From Pyrenochaeta sp. MPI-SDFR-AT-0127 (lineage: Eukaryota; Ascomycota; Dothideomycetes; Pleosporales; Cucurbitariaceae), in NCBI GenBank assembly GCA_020747015.1, contig JAGTJM010000003.1, positions 1 to 64,000 of the forward strand: DNA of 64,000 bases, written 5' to 3'. Position numbers and translations under genes: made by a program. The notes under the pieces were generated by a model that had not been told where the DNA came from, searched no databases, and saw only the letters and a list, made by a program, of their open reading frames with translations. Position 1 is the stretch's first letter. Each line of letters opens with the position of its first letter. Positions 44,199-55,907 of this stretch are shown here, in pieces.

Positions 44199-44902
44199 AT
44201 GAACTGCCTTCAAGAAGGGCTCACTGCAGAAGCAAAGGCTGCAATGCTTGCAAATTTGCAGCTAGAACGTGAGCTTCCTTCCTCTTCTGAACCACAGCTG
44301 TCATTAACACTTGCTTTTCCTCAGTCAATGCTCGTAAAGAGAAGCTGCGTGCACAATGTGAGGCACAATGTGCCAGCCTACAGTCGCGTCTCGAGCGACG
44401 CGTCAATCGCATTCCCGCCACAAAACGCCAGATGTCTCTCACCGACCTCCTCGACGCGTCGATTCCCGCGCTGGCTGCGCCGGTGAAAGCAACACAATCA
44501 AAAAAAGCACCCGCACCGGCGCCAGCCACACGCAAACCACGCACCACCCCTACCGTTACTAATACAACCAAGCCAGCGACTTTAGCTCCAAAGGCCGTGA
44601 CCACCGTGCCCGCTGTCAAAACCACACTCACCAAAGAGACGAAGGCTACTCGAGCAAAGAAGCGCAATAGCGACGAAATGTCCAGCGAGGACAAAGAAAA
44701 CGCAGCAGAACTCGCCGTCCCCAAGAAGAGGGCTAGGGCTGCTACCCAGAAGCCTATAGCAACCACCAAGCCGGCAGCCACTACCCGCACAACGCGTGCC
44801 GCTTCTCGCACCAAGGCTGGGCCTGCACAGATCCTATCGCCCAAAAATGATAATGCCAATGCTCGTTCAAAGCCAGCAGTGCGCAGCACTCGACCCCGAT
44901 AG
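44199..44902 (+). CDS. NBL1: Borealin/Nbl1-like chromosomal passenger subunit
   Basis: Likely the fungal borealin N-terminal homologue (Nbl1), which bridges survivin/Bir1 and INCENP/Sli15 in the chromosomal passenger complex during mitosis. Exons are 44199-44268 and 44325-44902, with a 56-nt intron, giving 215 aa. The N-terminal helix fits the Nbl1_Borealin_N pattern: TAEAKAAMLANLQLE joined by the codon C|TC to LNARKEKLRAQCEAQ, then LQSRLERRVNRIPATKRQMS and LTDLL. Yeast Nbl1 is only 73 aa; here about 140 extra residues form a disordered Thr/Pro/Ala/Lys-rich tail. That tail carries a KEN tripeptide at 147-149 (possible APC/C degron) and basic KKRAR. The gene symbol rests on the N-terminal 65 residues. 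Confidence 0.75.
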
Positions 44903-45368
44903 CATTACTAGTCGATTTTGATTGCTCTGCAAGGTGTTTTGGCGTTTTATACCCCTAGATAATTAGGCGGGATGTGGTTTCCATGGAGTTTGAGTAATCG
45001 TTCAATTCTTGTAGATGCTTTGCCGTTTCTGATGTGCCCAATCCTTCACCGCGGCTTGACAGTTCCCTTTGAGTTGTAGCCGCCCTTTCAGGGCTGGCTC
45101 CTCATGGCGCACTCAACACAGCCAGGTGGAGGGTAGGTTCGGTGGAGCAAGGTGTTTCTTTGAAGGGGTTTCTGTTTCTGAGCTTGCATGTTGAAACTTG
45201 GTGGATCTTTTGCCTGGTGGGTCACGGAATCACGACCTTTTATGACTGTTACGAATAGATGAACACTGTACAGTACATCAAAGTGCCCTTAAATACACAT
45301 GACCATGCAGTCAACATTTGTGTTGCGGTGTGAAGGTAGCCCGTCAATATTCGACAGCCCAATGCAGA
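44903..45368. other. Convergent intergenic region
   Basis: About 465 nt holding the 3' ends of the borealin-like and PPX1 genes. Nothing else seen. Confidence 0.6.
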
Positions 45369-46724
45369 TCAATCCCATGCCATGACCGCCTCCTCGACAA
45401 TAGGCCTGAAGACCTTCCTTCCCGCGCCACTCTTGTGCGTCCAAACCATCTGCCTCTTGCTCAACTCATCTGCACGATGCCAGGGCACCAGTTCAATCCC
45501 CTCCTTGTTGTTCTCCAACGCTTCTTTGACTACCCTGAACAGTGCGTCGGCCTGATCTTGGTCGATTCTCACATCGTCCCTCACCGTCAGCACAACTTCC
45601 CTAACTTTCTCCTTCTCTCCATCTTTGTAGTGCTTCTTATACTTGTTCAGGCAGATGGATATGTCAACATTGGATTCGGCAGTCCAGGCGGCGTGTACAG
45701 CAAACCAATCAAAGAGTTCTGCGAAATCGGTCTTCAAAATCTGCTCGTCCATTGAGTATGGGATCGATGCAAAACCAAGGCTTACGGTGGGCGTGCGAGG
45801 CGAGGGCGTGTCAATTAAGTCGCCTTTCCAGTCACGGCGGAGGAGATCGCGAAGGTCGAGGTGGCCAATGTCTTTTTGAGCTTTGGTGAGCTCGTCGTCA
45901 AGATCTTCCATGACATCTTCGAGGGGGTCGTGGCGCCATTCACTGCGTGCGAGGATGCGCTTGGAGGTTGTGATATCAGCGTCGGTGGTTTTGTCGCTCG
46001 TCAAGCCACCAGAATCGATGGCGATGGCACTCAGGATGAGCTCGAGAAGCTCATGGGGCATGTGATACTCCTGGTCCAGTTGCTCAAGCTCGTCCAGCAT
46101 CTGCCTTGCAACAAGGGTTGTGCAGCTCGCGGCGGTTTCGAAGATGCGCGGCTTAGCGTCCGGTGCGGTACCTCGATCCTTGTGATGGTCGATGATGCTG
46201 AGAATCTTTGCATGACTCCACTTGCGCAACGGCTCGGCATGGTCGACCAGCACGATGCCCTTCAGCTTCCTGCTCAGCGTCTCCGGGTCTTCGGGCAGCT
46301 CGTCCATGGTAAGTAGATCCTCGTGCCCTGGCGTCATCTGCGAGTTGTCCAGAGCGAGTTTGTTCTCGGGCCGTAAGTCAAGAGCATGCGATGGCGTCTG
46401 AAGGAGCGCAATTGCCTTGACGGGATGCGAAGTGTTCTCGGTGGAGTGTTCTAAATGGTATGCCCAGGTGAGAGCAGCGGTCATGCTGTCCAGGTCGCCG
46501 CCTTCGTTGCCCTCGACAATAGTCCATTCCGATGCATTGCCAGCCTGCCAGTCCACCAAGAATTGTTTCTTGGTTGCGCGACTCCATTCGCTGAAGTGGC
46601 CGACACCGAGGAGTTTGGCAGGGTTCGCATTGAGGAGGACCTGCTTTGGGAGGCGGCCCTGGGGCATGGCGCCCGCAAGCCGCGCCGCCAGGAAAGCGGG
46701 GACGAGGGTGCGTAGAGCCTTCAT
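45369..46724 (-). CDS. PPX1: Exopolyphosphatase (DHH/DHHA2 family)
   Basis: Releases orthophosphate from the ends of inorganic polyphosphate chains. Single exon, 451 aa from ATG 46724; a GTG three codons earlier is not a likely start. DHH-family metal motifs are present in order: EGNEGGDLDSMTAAL (D77xD79), VLVDHAE, IIDHHKDRG (DHH at 179-181) and a LSAIAIDSGGLTSDKTTDAD block. The DHHA2 part includes SLGFASIPYSMDEQIL. The N-terminus MKALRTLVPAFLAARLAGAM is hydrophobic and resembles a signal or mitochondrial targeting sequence, unlike the mainly cytosolic yeast enzyme (397 aa). Localisation is therefore open. The gene is transcribed away from the DUF2985 gene 686 nt upstream. Confidence 0.94.
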   Translation of the reverse strand: MKALRTLVPAFLAARLAGAMPQGRLPKQVLLNANPAKLLGVGHFSEWSRATKKQFLVDWQAGNASEWTIVEGNEGGDLDSMTAALTWAYHLEHSTENTSHPVKAIALLQTPSHALDLRPENKLALDNSQMTPGHEDLLTMDELPEDPETLSRKLKGIVLVDHAEPLRKWSHAKILSIIDHHKDRGTAPDAKPRIFETAASCTTLVARQMLDELEQLDQEYHMPHELLELILSAIAIDSGGLTSDKTTDADITTSKRILARSEWRHDPLEDVMEDLDDELTKAQKDIGHLDLRDLLRRDWKGDLIDTPSPRTPTVSLGFASIPYSMDEQILKTDFAELFDWFAVHAAWTAESNVDISICLNKYKKHYKDGEKEKVREVVLTVRDDVRIDQDQADALFRVVKEALENNKEGIELVPWHRADELSKRQMVWTHKSGAGRKVFRPIVEEAVMAWD

Positions 46725-47410
46725 GTCGAGCACGATGCAGCGTCAGAGATGAATGCACTGGTTTGAGGAAATGTGGTCAGGCCCGACGAGCAGGCCGGCT
46801 CAGGTACACACAAGCTCTCCTGCGCTCGCTCGGCCCACCATTGCATCAGCCAAGGCGCTGCACTCTTGTTGGATAAGCTCAGCCTTGCGGGCGGCAAGTA
46901 AACCACGTCTGTTCCGGTCCGGGCAGCCACAGGCGCTGGTCCACGTTCTTGCGCCAGAAATGTGCATGGCCAGGGCAGCATCTCCCATAGGCGCTGGGCG
47001 ATGCGTGCGACAGAAGGGCATGGCCTGCCACTGTTTGTGCCTGTTGGCATGTTGCAAGGATCCGGCTCGGTGCGGCAAAAGGGAGTCCGCGCGCAGACAT
47101 GGACCTGGCTGGCTGCACAAGGCGAATCGAGGTCAACGATAAGCCGCGCACATGTCGTGGTTAGAGACGCTCACCTACCGGCAGTCTGCGCCTTTGCCTC
47201 TATCCTGGCGTCAATGCCACCTCTTTCTGCTTCCGGGTCCTCACACGCCCACGGCCCCTCGAGAATGGCGGACAAAGCTGCTGACTGAACAATGAGCAAG
47301 CTAAAAGCCGGAACCCCGGGAGCTTAGGAAGCGGGCACTTAATCCAGCGCCCTCAACGCAACACCAGTCTTTTCTCACGCAACTCTGCTGGGCCTATTGC
47401 TGGGTGAACC
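46725..47410. other. Divergent promoter region PPX1/DUF2985 gene
   Basis: About 690 nt of G+C-rich sequence with overlapping open frames on both strands that I attribute to base composition. No recognisable domain. Confidence 0.55.
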
Positions 47411-49361
47411 ATGGAGAATCGGCAAGGAGATTGGGCGCCCCCGCTGGCATCGTCGACGGTCTCGACAACCACCACTCATGGCCCAGTCTCCTCCACAATA
47501 ACGACCTCTACCACTGCTGGCCAAGGCACTGCTGTCATCCACTTTGGGCCGCAAACGACGACTATCACATCTCCTACCATTACCACAACGTCACACGCTC
47601 CAGCGCGTCAGCCCTCAGCAGTCCCGCCAAATCCCCAAAGACTGCGCAGCTCGTCCATCAGAATCCGGAGGCCGTCGATACAACAACAACGACAACAACA
47701 TCATGAAGAAACCTCACAATCCGTACGGCCGACTGCCGACAATTCCTGGCAGGGCAACCGAAGACGGTCCAGCTCGGAGCCGCGCCCACCACCGTCTGCG
47801 CTACTCCAAGATGATGATGCACTGCGTCGACAAGTAACGGCCTCACCCGCGCCGCTCCAGCCTCTCTACGAAGAAGGCTCTGGGGCAGGCATTCTCGCCC
47901 GAGACAACGCTCCTCCACCCTCCCGAGGGCCTAGCACGAAGAGACGCGGATTGAACAGGCAAATCTCAGCCATCAACATACGACGCAAAGACCACAACTC
48001 AAACCAGCACACCATGCAAGCTAACGTGGTAGATGTGCTCGACGTTATAGGTTAGTCTGCGCGCGAACATACTCGGCCTCGACTAACTCCGTTCTATAGA
48101 CCCCGAGATTGCTGCCCTCACCACGTTGAATAACGTCCAAAATTCGCTTTTCCTTCCCAATCTACCATGGCTCTACAATCGCCAGCCCACTTACGACCTT
48201 GCCCAGTCCACGTCTGGCTCTTCATCGTCAGACGAAGAGGTCGGTGAAGCAAGACGTGAGGGCCAGCTGTCAGATATGACACAAGAAGGGGAGGTGGAGC
48301 GAGCAGCCCGAGGAGAGCTCACCAGAACTAATACAATTGATTCAATTTTGTCCACTATGGAAGAGGGGCCCGGGCACCACTATGCTGTCCTACCGCACGG
48401 CGCCTCACTAACAGGTTGGACGGATGAGGAAAAGGCCGCCCTAGATGACCATGTGCGTCATCTCCTCCACTCTCGACGTGCAAAGTTCAAGCGCACTATG
48501 CGCGGCTTCGGCCGCTATATCCGCAATCCGCTCGGCTTCATCGTCACCCTCTACTTCTTCCTCATCACTTTCTGGGGAGCGGCATGGGTGCTGTTTCTCA
48601 TTGGTTGGATCTACGTTGGCGACCGTCAAGCTTATTTCGTTGAGATTGCCGATCAGATTCTCACTGCTTTGTTTTGTGTCGTTGGTATCACTATGTTTCC
48701 ATTCCGCATCGTCGACACATATCACATGTCCTTTGTTGCTCTCTACGCACACCGTACTTGGCGCTTACGGAAAGAGCGGGGACTGGAAGAGCTGAAAGAT
48801 CACAATGAACTACCAAACATGCCTCAGTCGTCCGCGTGGGAATCAGGCGAAGCTGAAAACCAAGGCGTGGAGGTACCAGTTTTAACCGCTATGGAGCAGA
48901 CAAAACTCGAGCATCACCAAGCCAAACTTGCCAAATCACATACTTTCTACAGACCCCATGAGACATACACACATAACGCCTTCTCCATCAAACTCCTCAT
49001 CACCATCGTCGTCCTCCTCGACTGCCACTCCATGTTTCAATGCGCACTTGGAGGAACTACGTGGGGTATCTATTATAAAGTTCGGCCCAAGGCCTTGACA
49101 GCCGTGATTCTCAGCTTCAGTCTTACATGTAACATCACCGCTGGCATTCTTATCGGTCGCGGCGACAAACGGAGTCGTAAGAAACTCGTTGTGGAGCAGA
49201 TTCTTCGACAACAAATGACAGAGGAGGCGTTGAAGAAGCTCAGAAAAGAGCGAGGGCTCAAAGCCAAAGGACTCATGACGAAGCAGCAGAAGAAGCAGGT
49301 ACAGAAAGAAATGGGTGAAGAGCCGAAGAACCCCCTCGATACCATTCTTCATCGCGGATAA
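47411..49361 (+). CDS. DUF2985-family integral membrane protein
   Basis: Fungal membrane protein of unknown function (DUF2985; often placed near PLAC8-type proteins). Exons are 47411-48050 and 48100-49361, with a 49-nt intron (gttagt...ctatag) and junction codon G|AC, giving 633 aa. The first about 210 residues are Ser/Thr-rich and disordered (ASSTVSTTTTHGPVSSTITT at the start). The hydrophobic core follows after about residue 350: NPLGFIVTLYFFLITFWGAA, ILTALFCVVGITMFPFRIVD, AFSIKLLITIVVLLDCHSM and ALTAVILSFSLTCNITAGIL, roughly four helices. The family signature includes DCHSMFQCALGG. The C-terminal tail is strongly Lys/Arg-rich and probably cytosolic (KKLRKERGLKAKGLMTKQQK). Confidence 0.9.
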
Positions 49362-51564
49362 CGCGCTCACCTTAGTAGAGATTGGATACACTTAATGATT
49401 TATTGTTGTTCGATACTGAATAATTGCTCATGTGATTCGTCACCAATCGTGCATATCTCAGGCTACGGCTAGGCCAAGCCTGTCAATGCTAACCTCCTTC
49501 TTTGATGGCTCCTCTTCCATAGTGCTTGACTCCTTGTCGCCAAATCTACATGGTCGATCACAAGAGTGAGCCCGTTATAGCGTTTGCGACGATGTGTATA
49601 GAAGTGTTGAAGAAAGAAAGAAAGAAAGACAGAAGGAAGGAAGGCAGGAGGAAAAGCTTTGTGTGGGCAGATGTGGACAATCTTTAGGATAGAGATGGAA
49701 GGTGCGGTTCTTCATAGAATAAATTGCGAATAAGTGTCACAGATTTGGGAAGGCGCGCCTTCTTTGTGGGGATTTGGGGTCAAAAGGCATGGTTGTGGGT
49801 TTTGTGGTGATTCGCCCATGGTGAGTATAAGGTCAACATTCATGTTGTTGGTACTAACAGGTGGGCGATCACCACGCCCAGTTTTCAGTCTGGTTTTAAT
49901 CGCATGCATTACTGTACGGCGCGCTTCTTGCATATAGTCGTATATCTATGTACCTCGCTAACCCCAGCTATTGTACTGTATATTCAATGCTCTGGCTCCA
50001 GCGCTTATGCTGTTATTGTGAAAGCCAAGAACCCGAAGGGCTGAATAAATGGGAGAAACTAAGACTTGGTTATACTGCAGAGAAGTGCGGAATTTGAGAA
50101 ACTGGTGTGTGAAATTGAAAGCAATTATAACAAGCGGACCAAGGACATAGACACATATGGTGCTGTAACGGGAACTGGGTGTGGTCACGGGCAAATATCC
50201 AGGGCTTGCATTGGGCCTGAAAAAAAGAAAAACTTAAAAGCATTAAGCCACATGCAAATGGCTGGGGCCTAGTGTAGTCGTCGGAAACAGGTCCAGGCCT
50301 ACAACAAGACAGCAGAAGTTCCATCAACGCTCTCAGTCAAGTTCATCATGTTTACTCTCTTTCCCACTAGGTGCGTGAGATCCTCAGCACGTCCAACTGA
50401 TTCCTGATGCCTGATTCCCCCAAAGGTCCAAACTCTGCCCGGCGAGCCTCGACGCACAAGCGCCGATCTCCATCTCCTGTGTCGATCAGCGGGATATACA
50501 TCTCGTGGTGGCTTGCAGCATGTGTTTTGTGCGCATGCATTGAAGGCGCTAGAGATGAGGTCAAACAAAGTTTAAATCCATGGAGGCTAGTCAGTCGAGG
50601 TTCATCGTCGATCACCACGCTCGGCTACACACTCCGAACCTCACATCTTACATCGCGGGTAGATCCGGCAGCGTTCGAATTTGGCATCGTTCGACTAGGA
50701 TGGCGATATTAGTTTCACACTGAGCACCTGAGCAACGATTATCACAAACTTCTGCTTCACTTTGCTAGCGTTGGGCACATAAATATGTCATGCGAAACGG
50801 CTATCTCAATGCAATATAGATTGACAGGTCATACCATTCCCACGTGCGACAATACCGAGGTCCCGGTAACTGGTGAGATCCATTTTCCATGCTCAAACGT
50901 GTCAGGCACATGGCCATTTTTGCACTACTAGCACGACATGGTACTAGTAGCTAGGAAGTCATGAACATCCACTTAGGATACATGAGCGAAGTTACTTTTT
51001 TTGAAACCATACTTCCCAGAAATACCTCCCATATCCCTTCTCCCGGGGTATTAACCGTTTAGCCATTATACCATCCCATAAACCACGCCTAACAAAATGT
51101 CGTGGGTGTAGAAAACAAGGTCCGCGAATGGCGTTCGAAGATGTGACAATCGCTATGGATATCTTGTGATATACTCATATGCAGGAAATGGTCCTTGACA
51201 TGACTGTTGGTAGATAGACAACAAAGCTCGATGGATGACGAGCGGGTGAAGGGTCATGTGAGCTTGGGTTATCGAGTTGACTCAACAGGAATCCATACAT
51301 CTTTGCTCCAACGGAAACTACCCATCTCTTTACAAACGCCTCCTCTTGCGATAACATATGAAATGACCATGCAGGTTTCTGGTGCAACCGCAGCAGACGC
51401 GGCAACGACCGAAAAAATTAGGGTCGTGAAGCGATCTCAGGGCTGGTATATAAAACAATATCCGTAAATCGTGAAGATGCTGGCAATGTAATTTTACAGG
51501 AAGCGATGTGTGTGTGGAAAACAAAACAAAGGTGATTGCGGAAGCACAATAGAAGTGGCATCTT
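49362..51564. other. Convergent gene-poor region
   Basis: 2.2 kb between converging genes. Contains a purine microsatellite near 49610, an ATG frame at 50407-50709 (101 codons, no known domain) opposed by an open minus frame, and a tRNA-like fragment near 51030-51085 that lacks a proper B box. No gene is supported. Confidence 0.5.
49610..49650. repeat. GAAA/GAAG microsatellite
   Basis: Purine-only tetranucleotide repeats (AGAA)n passing into (GAAG)n, 3' of the DUF2985 gene. Confidence 0.85.
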
Positions 51565-53295
51565 TTACCTATGAGGGTGCTCATAGGGACGGATGCCGCC
51601 AAATTCGACGCCTTGCATTGCGGTAGGAGCCGGAGCTCCCCATTGGGCCGGCTGTGGCTGCGGTGGTGCTTGTTGCTGTTGTTGCAACGGCGGAAGCACA
51701 TTGTTGGTTGATGCAGGTGTTGTTGCATGCTGCTGCGCCAGCATGCCAGTCATACTACCGTACACATGCGGGCTAGCAGGATCTATCCGGCGGAGTGCAT
51801 TCCAAACAGCGGCTAATTCGTTACGCATCAACTCATTCTCTTCCTGTGCTCGTCGGCAAAATTCAGCGTCTGGCCGCAGACGGGCATTCTCAGAGCGAGC
51901 AGCCTCATGTGCTCTGCCCAGAGTCTTGATATACTCAATGGCTGGGAGGGATTAGCATGATAGAAACGACAGCCAGGCGAGCACAGAACCTACACTTTGT
52001 GAGGACCTCCCACTTGCTTGATTTGCTCCCAGGAGAATTAGGTAGGATATTGTTCAGCTCATCAAATAGATTCTTCATCTCGCTTCTCCGCTTCCTTTCA
52101 GCCATTTTGTGGCTGATGCGAAGCTCAGGGGTACGACTGTAGTTTCCACTACTGGCAGCTAGAGCATCTGCATGACTGACACTTTGCAGGCTGGTGACGC
52201 TGCGGTGTTGCATGGAGTGGTGATGAGTGCTTGGTATGTCTGCAGTCAGTCAGCATAGAGGTCAACAAGAAAAGAATAGGATTGCGTGCCATCGTCTAAT
52301 CGTTGTTGTCCAGAGGGGAGTTTTGAGTCTGTTGTGAAGATACTGCTGTTGATAGATGTGGCAAAACTGTTCTGGCGCGAGGGGACAGTAGAGCGTTCTA
52401 CGCTTGACTCACCACTGCTAGAAGCCCTTCTGTCATCGGGCTCGAACTCAGCTGGGAAAGCCCATGCGTAGCCCTTGGTTGGAGCAGCAGCCATGGGGTC
52501 TGGCATACCGGATACGCTTCGGGGATTTGGATTGATGACTGGAGCTCGTCGTGGAGGGTGGTTGGCACGCGGGCCACATCGACCCATGGGTGACAATGGT
52601 GAGGCGCCATTCGGGCGTGCCTCTGGGTTTGTGATTCCTCGTTGATGCTGGAGGTTCGAAACAAGCGAAACTCGAGAGGTGTTTTGGCTGTCATATGGTG
52701 ATGACGGACTGATAGCCAAGTGGTTCATACCAGCGTTCATGCGGCTGTCTACACTGCTGCGTCTAGAATCAAAGTGTGAACTTGCCTCGAAGCTCAGGCG
52801 ATTGTCAAAACCCTGATTGAGTGATGGGAGGGCATTGGACTGTAACCATATCAGTTGAGTTGTCGATCAGCGAAACAGGAACTAGCGTACCTGAGAAATC
52901 TGGGAAAGACCGGATGGATATCGCGCAGAGGACGGAGTGTCTGGAATGGAGTTGCGTGATGGTGACTCTTCAGAGGGATTGAGGAGTGTATGCAGCTGTA
53001 GACCCATACCTTGAGACACAGTGGATGAATCTGAGGCACGTGTTAGATTAGTAGACGGACAGGGCTCGGGAGCTGCGCATGATGGATAGGGTAGATGAGA
53101 AGACCTACGTTTACTCTGAGAGATGGACCAGTTGCCGGAATCGCGAACTTCGCGGGCCTCGGACTGTTGCCCCAGGCGAACAGGGCTCTGCTCGGACGGA
53201 GATAGACTGCTAGTCAGGGAGGCGATGGACGGCAGTGCCTGTCCCTGAGAGGCCGTGCCAGGCGCGGGCGACCGCTGGTGCGAGACATCGTCCAT
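51565..53295 (-). CDS. bHLH transcription factor (Esc1-like)
   Basis: Nuclear basic helix-loop-helix regulator, 499 aa. Minus-strand exons: 53295-53109, 53030-52891, 52839-52290, 52239-51994 and 51941-51565, all phases consistent. The first 290 residues are Ser/Pro-rich and disordered. The bHLH spans about 333-395: RISHKMAERKRRSEMKNLFD, LNNILPNSPGSKSSKWEVLT and KSIEYIKTLGRAHEAA, the last crossing intron 4. The basic region keeps the H-x3-E-R-x-R-R pattern for E-box binding. A short coiled-coil and a Gln/Pro-rich tail with a QQQQQ run follow. Intron 1 (78 nt) is frame-preserving and has a strong CTAATCTAAC branch site. Intron 3 (52289-52240) appears to use a GC donor; no GT donor lies at usable distance. 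Fission yeast Esc1 and Aspergillus developmental bHLH proteins are the nearest analogues I recall. Confidence 0.88.
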
Positions 53296-54294
53296 GGCGA
53301 CAAACGGATGCGTCTCTCGCTCGGGATCTGCAAGTCGGTGAGCGCGTGGGTGGGCAACGTAGAGAGGCCGGACAAGAGGTAGCCTGGCCAATGAGGCGCC
53401 TGGAGATGAAGGACGGCTGAAGCGTGATAGGCAGGGCGACGGTGGCAGCTGTGGAGTATTGAAGCGAGACCCGGGAGTAATAAGAGGGGCGAAGAAGTGG
53501 GGTCAAGGAATAGCGGCGGCGTGGACTGGAGGCAGGGTGCAGAATGCAGAGAAAGCAGGGCGAGAGGATTGTCCGAGGTGCGGGCAAGTGCGTGGTCGCT
53601 CTTGCGCAAACAGCAGCCAGGGTCGAGGGCAGATGGCGAGACTGGATAGTGCCAATACAGCGCCAAGACAGCTGGATGGCAAGAGAGGCAGGTAGGTAGG
53701 GAACAATGCGATACGATGCGACGCGATGCGACAGACGCCAGAGGCCAGGCAGGCAGGAGTGGCAGATAGTTTTCTATGGCAAGAGGTGTGGCCGGTTTGG
53801 ATGCCGGAGAGATTTGTTCTGGCGGGCAGCAGCAACACCAGGCCAAACGAGAGATAGCTGCGGCGGCGACTGGCAATTTCCCATGGAACGGGCAGAAAGC
53901 TGGCGGCCAAAGAAGACGTGGCTGCAGTGGGCTCCTGGGCGGGTCGACGGTGCAGCAGGGACAATGGCAGAGGTGGTGGTGCCGAGGGGGTCCTCAATTG
54001 GGAGCGGGCGTTTGGATGGCGCACAGTGCGGGTTTGACACAATCAATGGCGACTTTGGAGGAGCTGGAGGGTGGCGTGTTGAGGTGGCACACGGCGAGCA
54101 AGATCAGACGTGCGTGCCCGAGGAGACGGGAGGCGGGGAAAAGGAAATGACAGTTGTCACGGCCAGCAGCCGGGTCGAGTACATGTGCTGGAGGAGAGAG
54201 TCGAGGCAGAAGGGAGGAAGAACAGCCAAGTCTGTGTGGTTGCGAGGGGGGGGCGGAAAAGAGTGCAGACGTGCCTTGCATGGACCGAGGGTCG

Positions 54295-54330
54295 AGCAGC
54301 AGCAGCAGCAGTAGCAGCAGCAGCAGCAGG
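54295..54330. repeat. CAG/CTG trinucleotide repeat
   Basis: About twelve AGC units with one GTA-type interruption, 1 kb upstream of the bHLH start. The array is followed by a (GT)6 tract at 54381-54393 and GA-rich sequence at 54425-54450. Confidence 0.9.
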
Positions 54331-55883
54331 AAGCGCAGTCTGGACGTGTGCGACACAATCGGGAGAAAGAGGGCTAAAGGGTGTGTGTGTGTGAATGGGC
54401 GTGTGGATGTGTGTGCCAGAAGGGCAGAGAGAGTGAGAGCGAGAGAGGGTCATGGGCAAGGGAAGAGCAAGGGAGGAGCCAATTAATGAGTATACTGGCG
54501 CCCAGCAGCGAGCCGTCCACACGTGGGAAATCGTTCAATCGAGGCCTCGTGTATCTCAGCAGGCTCTCTAGCGGCGGCTAGCTGCACTTAATATGGGCTC
54601 CCTGCCTCCGCGCGCGAACTGGTGCACTTTGGTCAGTCAAGGCCGAGCGATGTGCGCGCCATCCATGGCCAGCAGCCCAGCGGGCGGGCAGCATTCCAGC
54701 AGCATCCACAGACACACCCACACCCACAGTATGGTATGGTATACACCGCACAATAACTGGCATGGGCCTGGCCTTGCAGTCTTGTCGCCTCTGGCCGTCT
54801 GGCCGTCTGGCTTGTTTGTGCTGCCCACGGTCGGTAGCCCTTTAGCCAACCCAAGCCTGCAGTGCTGCTGACCCGCCGCCCGCTGTAAGTGTGCACGCCG
54901 CCACGAGGGCCGCACTGCTCCACCCTCTGCCCAACCGGCAAAAGCGCCGACTCCAAGCTGTGACGATCTCCTCATGGCCACCCGCATCCGCCTCCGCCTC
55001 CGCCTGCAGAGCCCACGCCCGCATCCTGCTGCCAGCTGCACCGCTGATCCAAGCTACCCTGGCCGGTCGCCTCCTGCCCAAATCCATCCACGTTTTCCCT
55101 CGTGTCCTCTGTGAACAACTCCCGTCCCTGAAGCAGACATCCACGCAGGCATGCATGCAGACATCCACCCCATCCCTCGTCAAAAGCAAGCCGCCAACAC
55201 CCCTGCTGCATCCTCGTTGTTGATTAACCTGCCCCATGCACACAAAGTCGTCCCGCTTACTCTCCGGAGGCCGGACTTTTGCCAGACGCCTGCCGCTCAC
55301 CACCCCCTTCTGCCCTACCACTGATGTGTCTGCATGTCGCCAGGAATGCTCCTAGTCTCCTCCCCCTGGCCCGGTGTCCTATGTTCTGTTTTGTGACTCG
55401 TAGGGCACATTGGCAGCTTCCTCATGTACCGTTACACCCTCACCTTGCTCGGTCCCTTCGGCACAATCTCACATTCTAAAAATGCATCCGGTTCCTAGAC
55501 GTCAATACAGACGCGTCCATTGGCCCCTCCACCTTGTGCCTGTCAGGGAGTAACACAACAGCCTCCCAACCTAATCTTGGTCCCAACCAGGGCAACCGCT
55601 GTCCTGATTCTCCCGCTCGCAATTTGTGCCACCCAAACCTTGCCAACGCCTGATCTTCCCTCCTAGCCGACTTGCATTCCTACTATTCCTCTGGCATCAG
55701 CACAGAGATACCACCATCGTGTCCACCACCTCGTGGCTTCTTCACCCACTAGGAGCAGGCCATAGATCACGGCTATGGCTAACCAGAGTCGAGTCATTCC
55801 AGTGCCGTTGACAGCTCGTCATTCGGCCCTCAGCGTCATGGAACATTCACCGTCTGAGACAGAAAGGATAGACACTTGGTGCT

Positions 55884-55907
55884 TTGGTCACTTGGTCACT
55901 TGGTCAC
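55884..55907. repeat. 8-bp tandem repeat, three copies
   Basis: Three direct copies of TTGGTCAC in the non-coding region upstream of the F-box-like gene. Confidence 0.85.

Noticed and set aside
51030..51085. tRNA-like segment on the minus strand (GGTATAATGGCTAA...)
   Set aside because: It resembles a D-arm, but no GGTTC-type B box, T-arm or pairing acceptor stem follows; at most a fragment.
53210..54360. Several 120-220-codon frames on both strands upstream of the bHLH gene
   Set aside because: They overlap one another in a strand-asymmetric, repeat-rich region and have low-complexity translations.
54637..55321. Long minus-strand frames (134-159 codons) with Cys/Gly/Arg-rich translations
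   Set aside because: Overlapping frames on both strands with biased composition and no family match.
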